Positions 10,591 to 20,608 of a stretch of DNA of 64,000 bases are shown here, one piece after another; the first letter of the stretch is position 1, and every line of letters begins with the position of its first letter. Both the position numbers and the translations under genes were made by a program. The notes beneath the pieces were generated by a model. The model was not told the DNA's origin. It did not search any database and was given only the letters and a program-made list of their open reading frames with translations. Source of the stretch: Prorocentrum cordatum (lineage: Eukaryota > Sar > Dinophyceae > Prorocentrales > Prorocentraceae). The stretch is from contig CAUYUJ010010446.1 in assembly GCA_963575745.1 (NCBI GenBank), forward strand, positions 543,501 through 607,500, read 5' to 3'.

Positions 10591-11715
10591 ATGCCGAAGC
10601 AGAGGAAGCAAGGTCGTGTGAGACCCGCGTACAATACAACAAGCGATGCCATATTTAAGGAGTGGTGGAATAACCTGCACACGCCCGTCGTCACCCACAA
10701 TGGGGCCGCAGGCCGACGGGAAGCAGCGGCCCGTGGGGCGGAGTGCCTGGCAGGCGAACCCGGCGGGAGACTGGCGCCACAGGCCGCGCCGCTGTCAGCC
10801 GACAACAAGGCGGCGCCTGGGACATTAACACTTCTAGAGACACGGCAAAACTCATGCTTACCAGCTACTGAGTGGACACTCTTGGACGGAGATTCGAGCA
10901 TAACGAGAAACATCATCACATGCACTTCCCACTTCGCCGACTACCAGCCCTCCGCGGTCCAGATCTGGAGCTCCGCGAGGCAGAATCCGGGGGGCGAGCG
11001 AGGACGAAACAGGCAGAGGAAAGAGACGAGAGGGGAGGAGAGCGAATCGATCCCGACGGCCTTGGCAGGCACTGGGCGCTGCTGCAGCCAGCTGCGCAGC
11101 AAAATCGTGAGCTCGGCACTCGTGAGCTCGGCACTCCGAACCCAGGACACGTCACGGACTCGGCGCGCCGAAAGAAGGCGGCAGCGAGCGATGGAGGAAG
11201 GGGGGAAAACGGGAGGAAAGGGGCGAGGGAGGAAGGCAGCATCAATCGGCTGCTCGGCGCAGAATGTGTCCCAGTCCATTTGCAGGACAATGAATGGACA
11301 GAGCAGGCGCCGACGGCTGCGAATTCCTTGCCCAGCCCAGGGGGCGCGAACGATTCGGCTTCCGACGAATTCCAAATCTAACTCTAGTTCGAATTCTAAT
11401 TCTAATTCTGTCAGGTGCGTGGTCCTTCTCTGGGAAGGCCGCATAACAAAACTTTGCAGATCAGGGAACACAGGGCCCGACTTTGGGGGGGTCCCCGAAA
11501 CAAGCGAGACAGCACAGCTCGTCCTGCAGCGGCGGGGCGCCCGCGCACCTTCTTCAGTGTGCGAGGGGGTTCGCAATGCAGAACCCCCCACACACACACA
11601 CACACCGCTCACAAAACGAAGCGCCTCGCAGCGCGGCAAGCTGGTGCGAGGAATCACAGAACCCCGCCACGGGGTGGCCCAAAGCCCCTCCGCACAGCTC
11701 CGAGGGCCCGCCTGA
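10591..11715 (+). CDS. Hypothetical ORF, 374 codons
   Basis: An ATG-started frame runs 374 codons without a stop, longer than expected by chance at this base composition. No domain is recognised. The N-terminal third (MPKQRKQGRV..., then a WW pair near residue 25) looks protein-like. The middle is Arg/Glu/Gly-rich, with a run of Asn-Ser near residue 275 that comes from a TCTAAT-type repeat at 11375-11408. The end covers a CA tract at 11589-11605. It overlaps the probable 3' tail of element B on the other strand. Third-position composition is mixed, so it may be a chance frame. Confidence 0.25.
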   Translation: MPKQRKQGRVRPAYNTTSDAIFKEWWNNLHTPVVTHNGAAGRREAAARGAECLAGEPGGRLAPQAAPLSADNKAAPGTLTLLETRQNSCLPATEWTLLDGDSSITRNIITCTSHFADYQPSAVQIWSSARQNPGGERGRNRQRKETRGEESESIPTALAGTGRCCSQLRSKIVSSALVSSALRTQDTSRTRRAERRRQRAMEEGGKTGGKGRGRKAASIGCSAQNVSQSICRTMNGQSRRRRLRIPCPAQGARTIRLPTNSKSNSSSNSNSNSVRCVVLLWEGRITKLCRSGNTGPDFGGVPETSETAQLVLQRRGARAPSSVCEGVRNAEPPTHTHTPLTKRSASQRGKLVRGITEPRHGVAQSPSAQLRGPA

Positions 11716-11848
11716 TGGCAGCAACATGGTTGCGAGGATCATGTCCTGCATCGCGCAACCTACATAACCGTTCCGAGAGACTCGTAGCTTGGCCTCTGAC
11801 ACGGCGTGGAAATTTCTCGCCGCGCTCACGCTCACGCACAAAAACAAC

Positions 11849-12382
11849 CTACCGTTCGACAGACAATAGCCGCTGAAGCACATCCGTGGCCAATTTCTCA
11901 GCCCGACGGGCAACACTCACATCTTCATCTGACAGCTTCGCTCGGGTAGCTGCAGCATCGGCAAAATAGCCTGCTTTTTTGTTCACATAAAGCTCTAAAT
12001 GTGGATAAAAACATGGTTTGGTGTTGGGCCTGGGTGGGCTGTGATTTAGTCCATATGACATTAAACGAACCTCCTCGTTCAGACATAACGCGATGATATT
12101 CCACCCGGAGGTCGAGCATACTGGACCACACGAAGGTAATCACAATAAATACGACAATCACTGGTGTAATTTTTGGCCGACAGAATCAAAGCATAGAGCT
12201 CAGCCCTCGGGGAGGACTGCTTTTTGGTAGGCAAGGTGCCCATCAGCAGCCCGACGAACTATCCTGCGGCGCCTAAGTGGACGACAGCCCATCCACGCCT
12301 GCGCAGCCGCCAGTCCTTGATATGTTTCCCCCCCAATCCGTCTATGCCCCAGACGCCCCCACTGATTTTCTCCGCTTCAGCC
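11849..12382 (-). pseudogene. Element B RNase H domain
   Basis: One minus frame from about 12380 to 12140 reads IDGLGG...KDWRLRRRGWAVV and then SSPRAELYALILSAKNYTSD, giving the first aspartate and the R-x-E-L-x-A glutamate motif; a TAG interrupts it near 12260. The next frame gives IWTKSQPTQAQ, the W-x-K-S motif. A third (11849-12061) gives VNKKAGYFADAAA, equivalent to the G-N-x-x-A-D-x-L-A end motif. A helical tail continues to about 11654. The order matches element A residue for residue, but frameshifts inactivate this copy. Confidence 0.75.
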
Positions 12383-13295
12383 AGACGCCCCCGCTCCCAC
12401 ACAAGCAGGCAAATGACCGCAGGAGCCCTCTAAAGGAGGCAGCCCACGGTACCATAGACAGGAACGCTCACGCTCAGCATTCACCCGATCGATCAGGTGA
12501 TTAGTTCGATCCACGACCGAATCCGAAACAAGCCGATTACAATCGCAATCCCAAAAACGATGGCGAGGAGACTCGGGGCGCCGCACCGCGGGCACGCGCC
12601 CGACGTAGATAACAAGTATCCAGCGTCCTTCACCCTGGACTCCGTCCAGTAGGCGCCGATCAGCACGTTTCGTAAAATTCCTGCAGCCTCCTTCTCCCCA
12701 TCGTTATACAACTTGTTGAACACTTTCTTGGCAGCTGTGAAATCCACCCCCTTTTCCACTCCCGTCCCCATATAATGATGAGCCGCTTGCTGCCAGGACA
12801 TGCGCGAGCAGGACTCCCCCAAGAGAGACCAGAGGCAAAAGGGGAAGTCCGCGTCGGCAGTGCGAAGCTCATCTGTACCTGCGCGCCAATACACTGGTGA
12901 CACTGGATCCCACTGCAAATCTTAAAGCACAGCGATGGTGGCCGCTATGGGGCCTCGAACGACCTGCCGCCGGTGCTGCGTGACAGAGAATTGTTCAAAA
13001 TCAGAGCCCAGGTGCGAGAAATCGGCAATCGTGTTTTATGCTCAAAACCACTCCACATGGTAGCAAATCCATTCAAGTGCCCATACCGAAGCATAAACTG
13101 GAGGTCATCCGTGGCAGAGCTAAGCAGTCCCAGGACCGCGGTGGCGCAGCCCCCTGGGGCCCACCATCCAGAGCAAACCGCAGCCAGCCCGCGCATGGTC
13201 TGGATCTGCGCTGGCGTCAAGCCGAGCACCACGTGGCCACGGGGGCCCACAACGAGAACCGCAGGTTTGTAGAGCCTGCTGGCCCTACCCGCCAA
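12377..13295 (-). pseudogene. Element B post-RT region with zinc motif
   Basis: Three frames in series continue the polyprotein. 12945-13295 gives LGLTPAQIQTMRGLAAV and GGCATAVLGLL, typical of the region after the RT thumb in these elements. 12493-12918 gives WQQAAHHYMGTGVEKGVDF, YWTESRVKDAGYLL and then ACPRCGA. After a frameshift, 12377-12595 supplies ESPRHRFWDC, which completes a C-x2-C...H-x3-C zinc motif, and then CLWYRGLPP. Element A has the same motif (CKEC...HRVWEC) and CFWVRGLIP at the same place, so the two elements belong to one family. Confidence 0.8.
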
Positions 13296-15168
13296 AATGG
13301 TAAGGCAACGGGCCTTGGACGCCTTTTTTCCTACCTTTCGCTTGTCGCTGCTGCTGCTTAACCTTAGCAGCGCACCGACGTTTTCCAGCCGTGGTCATGG
13401 CTCCCAGATCTCTCACCATATCCTCGGGGCGGATAGGGGGCCCTGCCATCTGGAACTGGAACGTCAGCACTTCCTTCAAGTAACTATCAGAACAAGCAAA
13501 GGCGCTCTTGTCGGAGATGATCTTGCCAGCAGCCTCCAGCTCGTGACACAAGTGCGCAGCGGCAGGAAGAATGCTCTGCAACATCTCAGTCTCGGTGCCT
13601 TGCTGGGTCATCGTGGTATCGTCGGCGTATGCGCGGGCACAAACTGGCCTATATTAAACGTGAGCGAAATCGAGCAGGTCATACATGTATATCTTAATCC
13701 ACGGCATCGACTGACCACAGCCTGGCAGGACACCACACCCTGTAGGGATGAGGTCCGAGACGAAGCCCCCGACCTCCAAGATACGAGGAGCCTCATGCAT
13801 CATAATCCCTTGATACAGAAGGCGCAGGGGATACTCCATTTTCATAGCGAACCCAGCCAGGCGAAGAGGATCAACCGCATCGAAAAGCTCACTCAAATCC
13901 CAATGCAGCCCCACGGACTTCAGGTTGAGATACTGCACAATCTCATGCCCGATTTCTCTAAGAAGGGCCGCCTGCAAAGCCGCGGATCCACGAATGGCGG
14001 CATCCCAGAAATTGGATCGCTGGACATTCCAGTCGTCGATGTCTCCACCTCTGGCCTTGCGGTAAATCCTATGCAGCGTGGGGCGCTTGCACACTGGGCG
14101 CTCCGCGTCGGCGGCCTTAGACAACGAGGCAGTAATGCTGAGCGCCGTTCGGGTCGGCCACACAATGAGCGCCTCGCACCGGTGGAGAGGGTCAGCGTAG
14201 ACCCCAACAGCGGCAGCCGACAAAAAGAGCCCAACATGCGGGGGGCCCAACAGTCGACGCCCACGGCCGTGTCAGTCTTGAATATGCGAGGCGCACGAGA
14301 GATGCCCCCGGGGCTTAAGGGGCCCAGCGCCTGGGGCGCTTCCAACGCAAGGGGCCCCGGGACATCCAGGGCCCCAGACAAGGTCTCACGCTTGCACGGG
14401 GGGGCCGTCCAATAACCCCCCCAGAAGCTTTGGCGAGATTCCGTCAGGTCTCGAGGTGGCCCAAGGGGCAACCAAGCTCTCTAGATCAGCTCCTTGAGCA
14501 AACTTAACCCACGCATGCGCTCGCTTAGCTCCTCGCGGCGGGGCCTTCAACGGCCACTGCTTCACGCCGGCTTTGGGCGCTGCCCGAGCTGCGGCCCAAG
14601 CCTTGGCAACCGCGGCGGAACCAGCGGCAGCGAGTGCATCGAGCTCGGCGACGTCACTAAGAAGACTGGCCAATTGAGCAATCCACCATTCAGCTGGTCG
14701 GGGGCCCCCAGGGAGCCAATGGGGATTAACCTGTCCAGATAGACGCCCCAACTGCAGGAGGGCCCGGGGGACCTTTGTCGAGGATTTCTTCGCCAGATGA
14801 AGACGGCATTCCCGAAGCGCCTGCGAGACGTGAGCCCGGAAACGCAACGATGGCTGCTGAGGGCTCTGGCCGCGTAAGCCCCGTCTGCCAATCTTGGACA
14901 GCTTAAAATGCGGATAGCCTCCACGTTCGCTGCAAACACGAGGCTCGATTTCAACGGCGCACGCTCTGGACAGAAACATTCGCGCAGTACTGCGCCGATC
15001 CGAAAGTTTCCCCGATTTCGCCACCGCGCTCGCCGCGGCAATCTGGGGCGGCGCCCGCAGGATAAGACTCGCGGGGCCCGAAGGCGGGCGGGGGCGACGT
15101 CGCGAGGGCAGAGTCGGCGCGCCGATGGGCAGCCCAGCGCCCCGTTTGGCCGGAGGGGCCCAGTACAA
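13285..15168 (-). pseudogene. Element B reverse transcriptase
   Basis: The N-terminal linker (14386-15168) has the Ala-rich helices and KRAHAWVKFAQGA sequence that precede RT in this family. RT starts in a second frame (13920-14471) with FKTDTAVGVD, a match to the usual F-K..T..G-x-D opening. It then moves to a third frame (13654-14250) with RPVCKRPTLHRIYRKAR, GLHWDLSELFDAVDP (motif A aspartate present) and GCGVLPGCGQSM (motif B). Motif C reads YADD at 13618-13629, upstream of the 13285-13611 frame, and is followed by AGKIISDKSAFACS. All catalytic aspartates are present, but at least three frameshifts break the ORF. RT copies element RNA at the nicked target. Confidence 0.85.
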
Positions 15169-15199
15169 TGCAAGGGCAGAAGCCTAACCCCCGCCCGAG

Positions 15200-15857
15200 G
15201 TCGCGGGATCGGGTTCCCCTTCCCAATTTAAACTTTTAACTGCCAAGCGGTATACTGGCCCGAAAATGAACAAACGGCATCGGACTTCCCCAGAAAAACT
15301 TTCGGGTTAGGGCATGCGACGACCCGAAAAAATCACTGGCCGACCTGAAAATGGCCAAATCCCATAGGACGTGCGCCAAAAAAATCGGGCCCGGTTCGAA
15401 CGGCCCGAACATGCGCAAACCGCCATGGACCCCTTGCAAAAACATCGCTCGAGGTCTTCGGGCCCGTTCCGAAGAGACCGAACGTGGGCTAACCGCCTCG
15501 AACTTCCTATCAAAAACGGTGTCTCGGTGCTTCCGGGCCTCGTCCGAAGGGGCAGCCGATGGGCAGACCGCTCCGGACTTCCTGCGCAAGGAACAGTTTC
15601 CCGGGTGAGCCATTGTCAACGGGAACGCGCCCCGCGCGGGATCGGGGTTCGCACGGGGGCGCGGGTGCTCTCGCCTGTCCAGGGGGCATGTATTGCCGCG
15701 CCCTTCCAGCGTAGCGTTTGCGCTGCATTCGCGCGGCGCCGTGCCTCTCAAATCGGAATGAACTTTCGGGGCGCCGATGCTGTCCTGCTCCACAGCAAAT
15801 GCTGCTCAGTCAACTGTGGCGAGAGATGGTCCTGCACATGAGGTAGAAGATGTTCAG
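15200..15857. other. Non-coding-like segment inside element B
   Basis: The expected linker between endonuclease and RT is not visible here. Instead the sequence contains loosely repeated GGCCCGAACATGCGC and CCGAACGTGGGC words at intervals of roughly 60-80 bases, between 15240 and 15620. It could be an insertion in element B or a badly decayed linker. No gene is supported. Confidence 0.4.
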
Positions 15858-16660
15858 TTAGAAAGGGGGAGGAACACAACCACCTTCATCAACACTCTGC
15901 TTCAATAAAAAATCAAATGGAAGATCAGGGCCTGGGCACTCAGGAAAGGGGAGAGGCTTGACTCGACGCCAAAGCTGCTGCTCAACAGCACCATAGTCAG
16001 ACGAGACCTTCAGGCACGCATGGGTCTTGAAAGAAGAGGGGCTATGCTTGGTGACTGCCGCGTCGCTGGCAATGCCCTCCGAAGCGACCACGAAATCGAT
16101 GAGGGATCCCCGTCCCTGCGCACGGGTGAACTCCGCGCCCGCCGGCGTCAGCGCTCGCCCCGTAGCTGACCTAGGAAATCCAAAGAAACTCAAATCTCCA
16201 ACAGGAATGTTGTCATCTCCCATGAAGGCCCAAGGTGTCGCCAGAGTGCCCAAGAACTCGGGGAACTCGCGGAGATGTTCAACATTCCCCCCATGGACAC
16301 CCAGGCCCGACACCAAACAAACTATACCTACAGATAGCACGGCGCGTTGAATCCTTAATTCCAGGAAAAGCCAGCGGCTACCAGAGCCAAGGTCCATCAC
16401 GGACCCAACAGAAGCAAGAAAACGCCGACAACTCAAGCCTCGGGACACCAGGGCACCGACGCCGCCGTGAGAGCCGCCTCCAGGGGCGGGGGTAGCATCT
16501 GAGAAATGGGGTTCCACTTCATCTGCCTAGCCTCGCGCTCGGCAAGGCGTGTCTCGTCTCCAACAAGATGATGCTCTGCAAAGAAAAACCGCCACAATCG
16601 GGCTTCACACCCTGGGCAAACGAAAGAGACACATCGCTCCACGAAGTCATATTGCAAAAC
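15858..16660 (-). pseudogene. Element B EEP/APE-type endonuclease domain
   Basis: The domain nicks target DNA to prime reverse transcription. It is spread over three frames. NMTSWSD lies at the end of the 16519-17511 frame. FFAEHHLVGDETRLAEREA lies in 16433-16657 and supplies the catalytic-type glutamate of the E-H-L motif. The main body is in 15858-16517, with GGVGALVSRGL near residue 18, WAFMGDDNIPVGD (the GDxN motif) near residue 95, and SLIDFVVAS (the I-D-F/Y motif) near residue 135. The motifs are in canonical order and spacing. Frameshifts near 16515 and 16600 make the copy inactive. Confidence 0.8.
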
Positions 16661-17515
16661 AGGAAATTAATGCTATGAGCGGCTGCGTCGCCACCCGTGT
16701 GCCCGTTAAAAACGCGGCTGCTGCTCGGGGGGCCAGTCGCCGTCGGCGCCCGCGGACATTCCGCCCCCACCGCCAGCTGGTAGCGCGGGAACTCCAGGAA
16801 AGCCAGCACGCGGTACCATCCGCCCCAGGACACGTCCAAAGCTGGCAGCGGTATCTTCTCGAATGCTCTTGGGTCGCTTGTGTGCCTTCTCTGGGGCCTT
16901 GCGCGCAAGTAGTGCCCCCGTTCGGTCTCGGTCTGTCTCTGAGAGGGCCGTCTCCAGAGAACGCTTCTTGAGGCCTTCGAGCCCGGCGATATGAGTGCCG
17001 CCCCGCTCGCTGGCCATATCAGAATCAGGTGCATCAGACTGGGTAGCCCCCTCCATGCGCCGCATCTCGTTCCAGAAATCGAACCTCTGATTGTTGGCGC
17101 TGCACCGGGCTCGGAGCGCTTCATCACTGAGCCCTCCAAGGTTGGGCGGAGGTGCAGCGCCTGGTCCTTCGCCGCCATGAGTTTCACGAGCGCGCCCACC
17201 AGCAGGAGGCCCCGCCACTGGAGCAGACGCAGCACCAGGGGCGCTAGCGCCGTCAGCAGGGGGACCACGAACAGGTTGGGCGCCAGCAGGCCCACCAGGG
17301 CTTGCATGATGTGCTCCTCCAGGTGGGGCAGCAGCGTGACATTGGACACCGCCAGCTGCAGCGAGGGCTGCAGCCTCTTATTGGGCTTGGACAGCGCGCC
17401 GCGCTTCAACGCGCGCACGATCGCCCACTTCGCGAAGATGACGTCGGCAATCCTCTGCAACAGACGCCTCCTTCTCGGCGCTAGCCGCGCGAAGAAGCGC
17501 CTGCTGCTCATGTAG
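16660..17515 (-). pseudogene. Element B region between ORF1-like part and endonuclease
   Basis: Coding signal alternates between two minus frames. One (16706-17218) has a hydrophilic segment, LSDEALRARCSANNQRFDFW, followed by Glu/Arg-rich sequence. The other (16519-17511) begins MSSRRFFARL and ends with SINFLFCNMTSWSD, the usual opening of the endonuclease domain in this type of element (asparagine then SWS). At least two frameshifts are needed. The function of the hydrophilic part is unknown. Confidence 0.5.
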
Positions 17516-18158
17516 TACCTGCGTCGCCTGCGCGCTTGGCCTCGGCCCGAGCCAGCGCTTCACGGTGACAAATGACTGCTGAATGCCTAGATTGAACTTC
17601 TGCCTGGGCGATCCTCTCCGCGCGCGACTGGATCTCCGCATATTTGGCCAGGGCGGTGCGCTTGGCCTCGACTTGCCTCTCCAGGTCGTTATCGCTCGAT
17701 GGAGCAGGCGGGGGCGTAACTTCCACTGCTGCAGCCTGCTGTCCCACTTGCCCCAACAAGCCTGCCATCTGGGGATACTTCGTGGCCAACTCAGCCAGGT
17801 CGTTCGCCAACTGCGCGGGGGCGGGCGCAGGAGACACACCTTGGTTGAGGTAGTTGCCGCCGCGCGCGCTGCAGCAGGCATTGCCGCACTTGCCGAAGCC
17901 CCAGTGCCCGCAGTCCGAGCGCGCAGAGCATGAGCCGCCGCGAGCGCTGCGACGGCCACCATCACCACGATAGCCATTGCCATGTGCCTGCAATTGGCGT
18001 GCACCTCGCCCTTGGGCACCATGGGGCGCGGGCGCGCCGGGACATATCGCAGGGGGAGGACAGCTCCGACAGGAGCTCGCACGGAGAGACCGCGGTCCAG
18101 CGCACGGCCTGGACGCGGCTGCGCGAATAGTTTGGCCAATGCCCACGGATGCACCCAA
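17380..18158 (-). pseudogene. Element B ORF1-like region (Cys/Gly segment, coiled coil)
   Basis: Two overlapping frames (17508-18158 and 17378-18154) together make one protein interrupted by a frameshift near 17520. The first has a Cys/Gly-rich segment with CGHWGFGKCGNACC near residues 83-96, possibly a worn zinc knuckle. A Pro/Ala linker and a helical charged stretch follow (DLERQVEAKRTALAKYAEIQ and after). The second continues as a coiled coil (EQQALLRAASAEKEASVAED...). ORF1 proteins of LINEs bind element RNA and often contain a coiled coil; that role is inferred here from position and composition. The region starts about 45 bases after the SL. Confidence 0.6.
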
Positions 18159-18203
18159 AGCTAATCGTGATTCGGTATGTCACGTTACCTCCACGCGTTT
18201 AGC

Positions 18204-18225
18204 CTTGAACCAAAATGGCTACGGC
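18204..18225 (-). other. Dinoflagellate spliced-leader relic (21/22)
   Basis: On the minus strand the sequence reads GCCGTAGCCATTTTGG then TTCAAG. It differs from the published dinoflagellate SL (DCCGTAGCCATTTTGG + CTCAAG) only at base 17, C to T. It is followed by GCTAAACG and not by a GT splice donor, so it is the 5' end of a processed message and not an SL RNA gene. Element B begins here. Confidence 0.92.
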
Positions 18226-18797
18226 GAGTCGGCCTCCGACATGGCATGGGCGATGTCTGGCGGCAATTCCATGCGCGCCTCGGAAACGTCCACCTCGGCG
18301 GCGCTCACGGAGTCACCTACGGACTCTGGTTTCGCAATGTCCATGGCGGCGCAAACCTCGGGCACTGGGGGGAAGATGCAGTCCGTCTCGTAGTCGTTGG
18401 TGTCGGCGGCGGTGGTGGTGTCATCGGTGGTGGCTTCGTAAGCGATCTCCTGCTCACTGTGCGGATGCACGGGGGAATAGTCGAACTCACAAGCGCTAGC
18501 GTCGGCATCGCCCATGGCGTGCGCCGTTTGGGCCTTGGTGGTCGCCCGCTCCTCACTGTGCGGCTGCACGGGGAGCTTTCCAGCGAGTTGCGCCTCGACC
18601 TCGCGGAAAGAGTTCGGTGAGCATCGGCGCCGTGACGTGGCGAATGACGTTGTGGGCGATCTCGAGGCGCTCGAGCTGGCGTTTGAGCGGCGTCGGGAAA
18701 AGACGGCACACAGGACTTCGCAATGCCTGAAAAAGTCCTTGGACGTGGCAGCCCGTACCTGTGGCTTAGGCTCGCAGCACACGGCCATGCGCATCAT
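18219..18797 (-). CDS. Acidic protein of unknown function, ended by the SL insertion
   Basis: A 192-codon frame starts at a true ATG. Third codon positions are mostly G or C (runs of GCC, GAC, ACC, TTC), a strong sign of real coding sequence in a GC-rich dinoflagellate genome. The first third is basic and Ser/Arg-rich with several cysteines. The last two thirds are acidic, with Asp/Glu/Thr clusters and two copies of a PHSE motif (residues about 79-82 and 112-115). No domain, signal peptide or membrane segment is seen. The stop codon TAG is made by bases 4-6 of the element B spliced leader, and the last codons before it join the SL without a gap. The simplest reading is that element B landed inside this coding sequence and cut it short. 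The missing C-terminal part was not found. Confidence 0.6.
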   Translation of the reverse strand: MMRMAVCCEPKPQVRAATSKDFFRHCEVLCAVFSRRRSNASSSASRSPTTSFATSRRRCSPNSFREVEAQLAGKLPVQPHSEERATTKAQTAHAMGDADASACEFDYSPVHPHSEQEIAYEATTDDTTTAADTNDYETDCIFPPVPEVCAAMDIAKPESVGDSVSAAEVDVSEARMELPPDIAHAMSEADSP

Positions 18798-19330
18798 GAA
18801 TCAGCGCAGGAGGCTCCATATAAGTGAAGAGGATAGCGGGAAAGCAGCACAGAAGGCCACTGCCGTAGATTGAGCCCACCACGGCTACGCGCAGGACCTA
18901 ACAGTCACGTTGATTCGCGGTGCTGAAGTCCCAGGAACGGCGTCTGGCACGACTTCGTATTGTGATGACGCATCAGTCACGTTGATCCGCGAGCTGTTCC
19001 CAAGAACTGTGTTTTGGCGCGCTTGAAGATTATCAGACGGTTGTATTCTATCGGGCCACTTCCCGCAATGAAGCAACTTCCTTGAGGGACCCATGGGAAG
19101 GGATTTTGGAGGGGATGCGTTGCAACATCGTTGATGCGTCCTGGGTTTACACACACGGCCCTCCTCTTCCTCCTCCCTGGCCGCCCCCGTTCGGATGGAA
19201 CACAGGAACCACATTCTCACGATTTCCTTTGTTCGCGGTTCTGCGGAGGCCTAGCTGCCGCCTCAAATTTGCTTCTCGGCCTCAGCACGTGACACACATG
19301 TAGCCGGCTGTGCCCTACTAGCCCCCGCGG
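18798..19330. other. Upstream of the acidic ORF; no gene recognised
   Basis: No conserved frame or RNA gene is visible. Two short segments, GTCACGTTGATTCGCG at 18904 and GTCACGTTGATCCGCG at 18977, are near-identical direct repeats 73 bases apart, both in front of the acidic ORF on its strand. Whether they are regulatory is unknown. Confidence 0.4.
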
Positions 19331-19705
19331 CCCTCGGAGCAGCGCGACGGAAGAAGCCCGGCGCGCGGCGCAGGCCGAGAGTGCGGCAGCAGGCCGAGAG
19401 TGCGGCGCGGGCTTGGGCACAGGGCGCAAGCCAGTGCGCCAGAACTCCTGCCGAGAGTCTGGCGGACGCGGCGCGAGCAGGAGCGCCAGCCACGGCGCGA
19501 GCGGCAGCGGAGTGCCCAGCGGAGCCCGAACGCAGGACGCCCGCGCTCCCGCAGGCCCAGCGCTGGGCGGAGGCCGAGCGCACGGTGGCCGACGAGCGCC
19601 CGGCGGAGGCCAGGCCGAGTGCCCAAACGCCAGGCCGAGGCCGAGGCCGAGGCCAAGCATCGGGCTCAGGCCGCAAGCGCAGCGGAGGCCGCGACAGCGA
19701 CGGCG
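19331..19705. repeat. GC-rich Ala/Arg/Glu-coding low-complexity segment
   Basis: Words such as GGCCGAGAGTGCGGC and GGCCGAGGCCGAGGCC recur irregularly. All plus frames and two minus frames are open, giving Ala/Glu-rich or Arg-rich translations. One plus frame (19400-19858) ends with a helical stretch (RQAEAEAEAKHRAQAASAAE) that could be a coiled coil, so a gene fragment cannot be excluded. Confidence 0.5.
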
Positions 19706-20546
19706 GCGAGAATCAGGACGCTGATCCAGTCTTGCAGTGGCTGCTCGCGAAAGGCGAGCACACCCGCCGCACTGTTTCACGCCGACTGGAGGGCCCTCGA
19801 CGTGCCTGGCCGAGCTCCGCATCTGCGAGGAAACCTTGCGCCAACCCGCGGAGCCTAGCTCTCTCCAGGATGATGCTGACGCAGACGGCCTCGCCGGGGA
19901 CGATCTCGATGAGCAGGGCGCGGCCGATGGTCGTAGTTACCCAGGAGGCCATGCGTGGAAGACTGACTCGCGGCCCTCTCCGAGGGGCGCGGCCCGCCAG
20001 ACTCCTGTCCCTTCTCTCCCCGTTTGTCTCGTTTCGGTCACTCGGGACCCTCGCGTGACGATATTTGTTTGGCCCTTCGCTCGATCCCCGTCGCTCGGCT
20101 CCAGGAACTGCGCCTTGCACTGCCGGCGCACTGCGAGGCGTTGAACGCCCGTAGCAGCACTGATCACCTGAGTCGGTTTGGGACGTGAGGCTGGGGCCAC
20201 TCTCCATGCCATCGTGGAGCTCATGCCACCCCCACTTCGGCACCATAATAGTTCCTCAAATCTCATACCCAATCGTGTCGTTTTCATTGTCCTCCCTGCC
20301 TTCCTGAATCCCCCCGTTCGTCCTCCTCGGGCCCTAGGTACTGAATGAACCACCTTCTGTTGCCGCTGCTATCGGTCGCCGAGGCCACTTGTCAGCAGCT
20401 CTGGCCAGAGGCATTAGGAAACCAAGTTGATGGGGTTCCCAGCGAGTCGGTGGGGTCCCCAGGCCCAGTTGCGTTCTCTGCACAGGGTCATGGCATTCAC
20501 GGCTGCTCGAATCAGACCGCGATCGGCTTGCTCGAATCGAATACCA
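19706..20546. other. No gene recognised
   Basis: Several mid-length frames overlap on both strands (for example 19713-20246 minus). None carries a motif I know, and third-position bias does not favour one frame clearly. Confidence 0.35.
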
Positions 20547-20608
20547 TCCTCCTCCTCCTCCTCCTCCTCCTCCTCCTCCTCCTCCTCCTCCTCCTCCTCC
20601 TCCTCCTC
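20547..20608. repeat. (CTC)n microsatellite
   Basis: About 20 uninterrupted CTC triplets. Confidence 0.95.

Larger units (their letters stand above)
11650..18225 (-). mobile_element. Element B: near full-length SL-bearing non-LTR retrotransposon
   Basis: Read on the minus strand, the order is: spliced leader (18225-18204), ORF1-like coiled-coil part, EEP-type endonuclease, RT linker, reverse transcriptase, post-RT region, CPRCGA...HRFWDC zinc motif, and RNase H with a helical tail. This is the full order expected for an APE-type LINE with an RNase H domain. The coding sequence changes frame many times and has a few stops, so it is a dead copy, yet no major module is missing. About 650 bases between endonuclease and RT (15200-15850) do not look like element coding sequence and may be a later insertion. 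The 5' end at the SL suggests that the inserted cDNA came from a trans-spliced, full-length message. Confidence 0.8.

Noticed and set aside
13288-13305. GCCAAAATGG word resembling part of the SL complement
   Set aside because: Only the central ten bases match; the flanks do not, and it falls within element B coding sequence.
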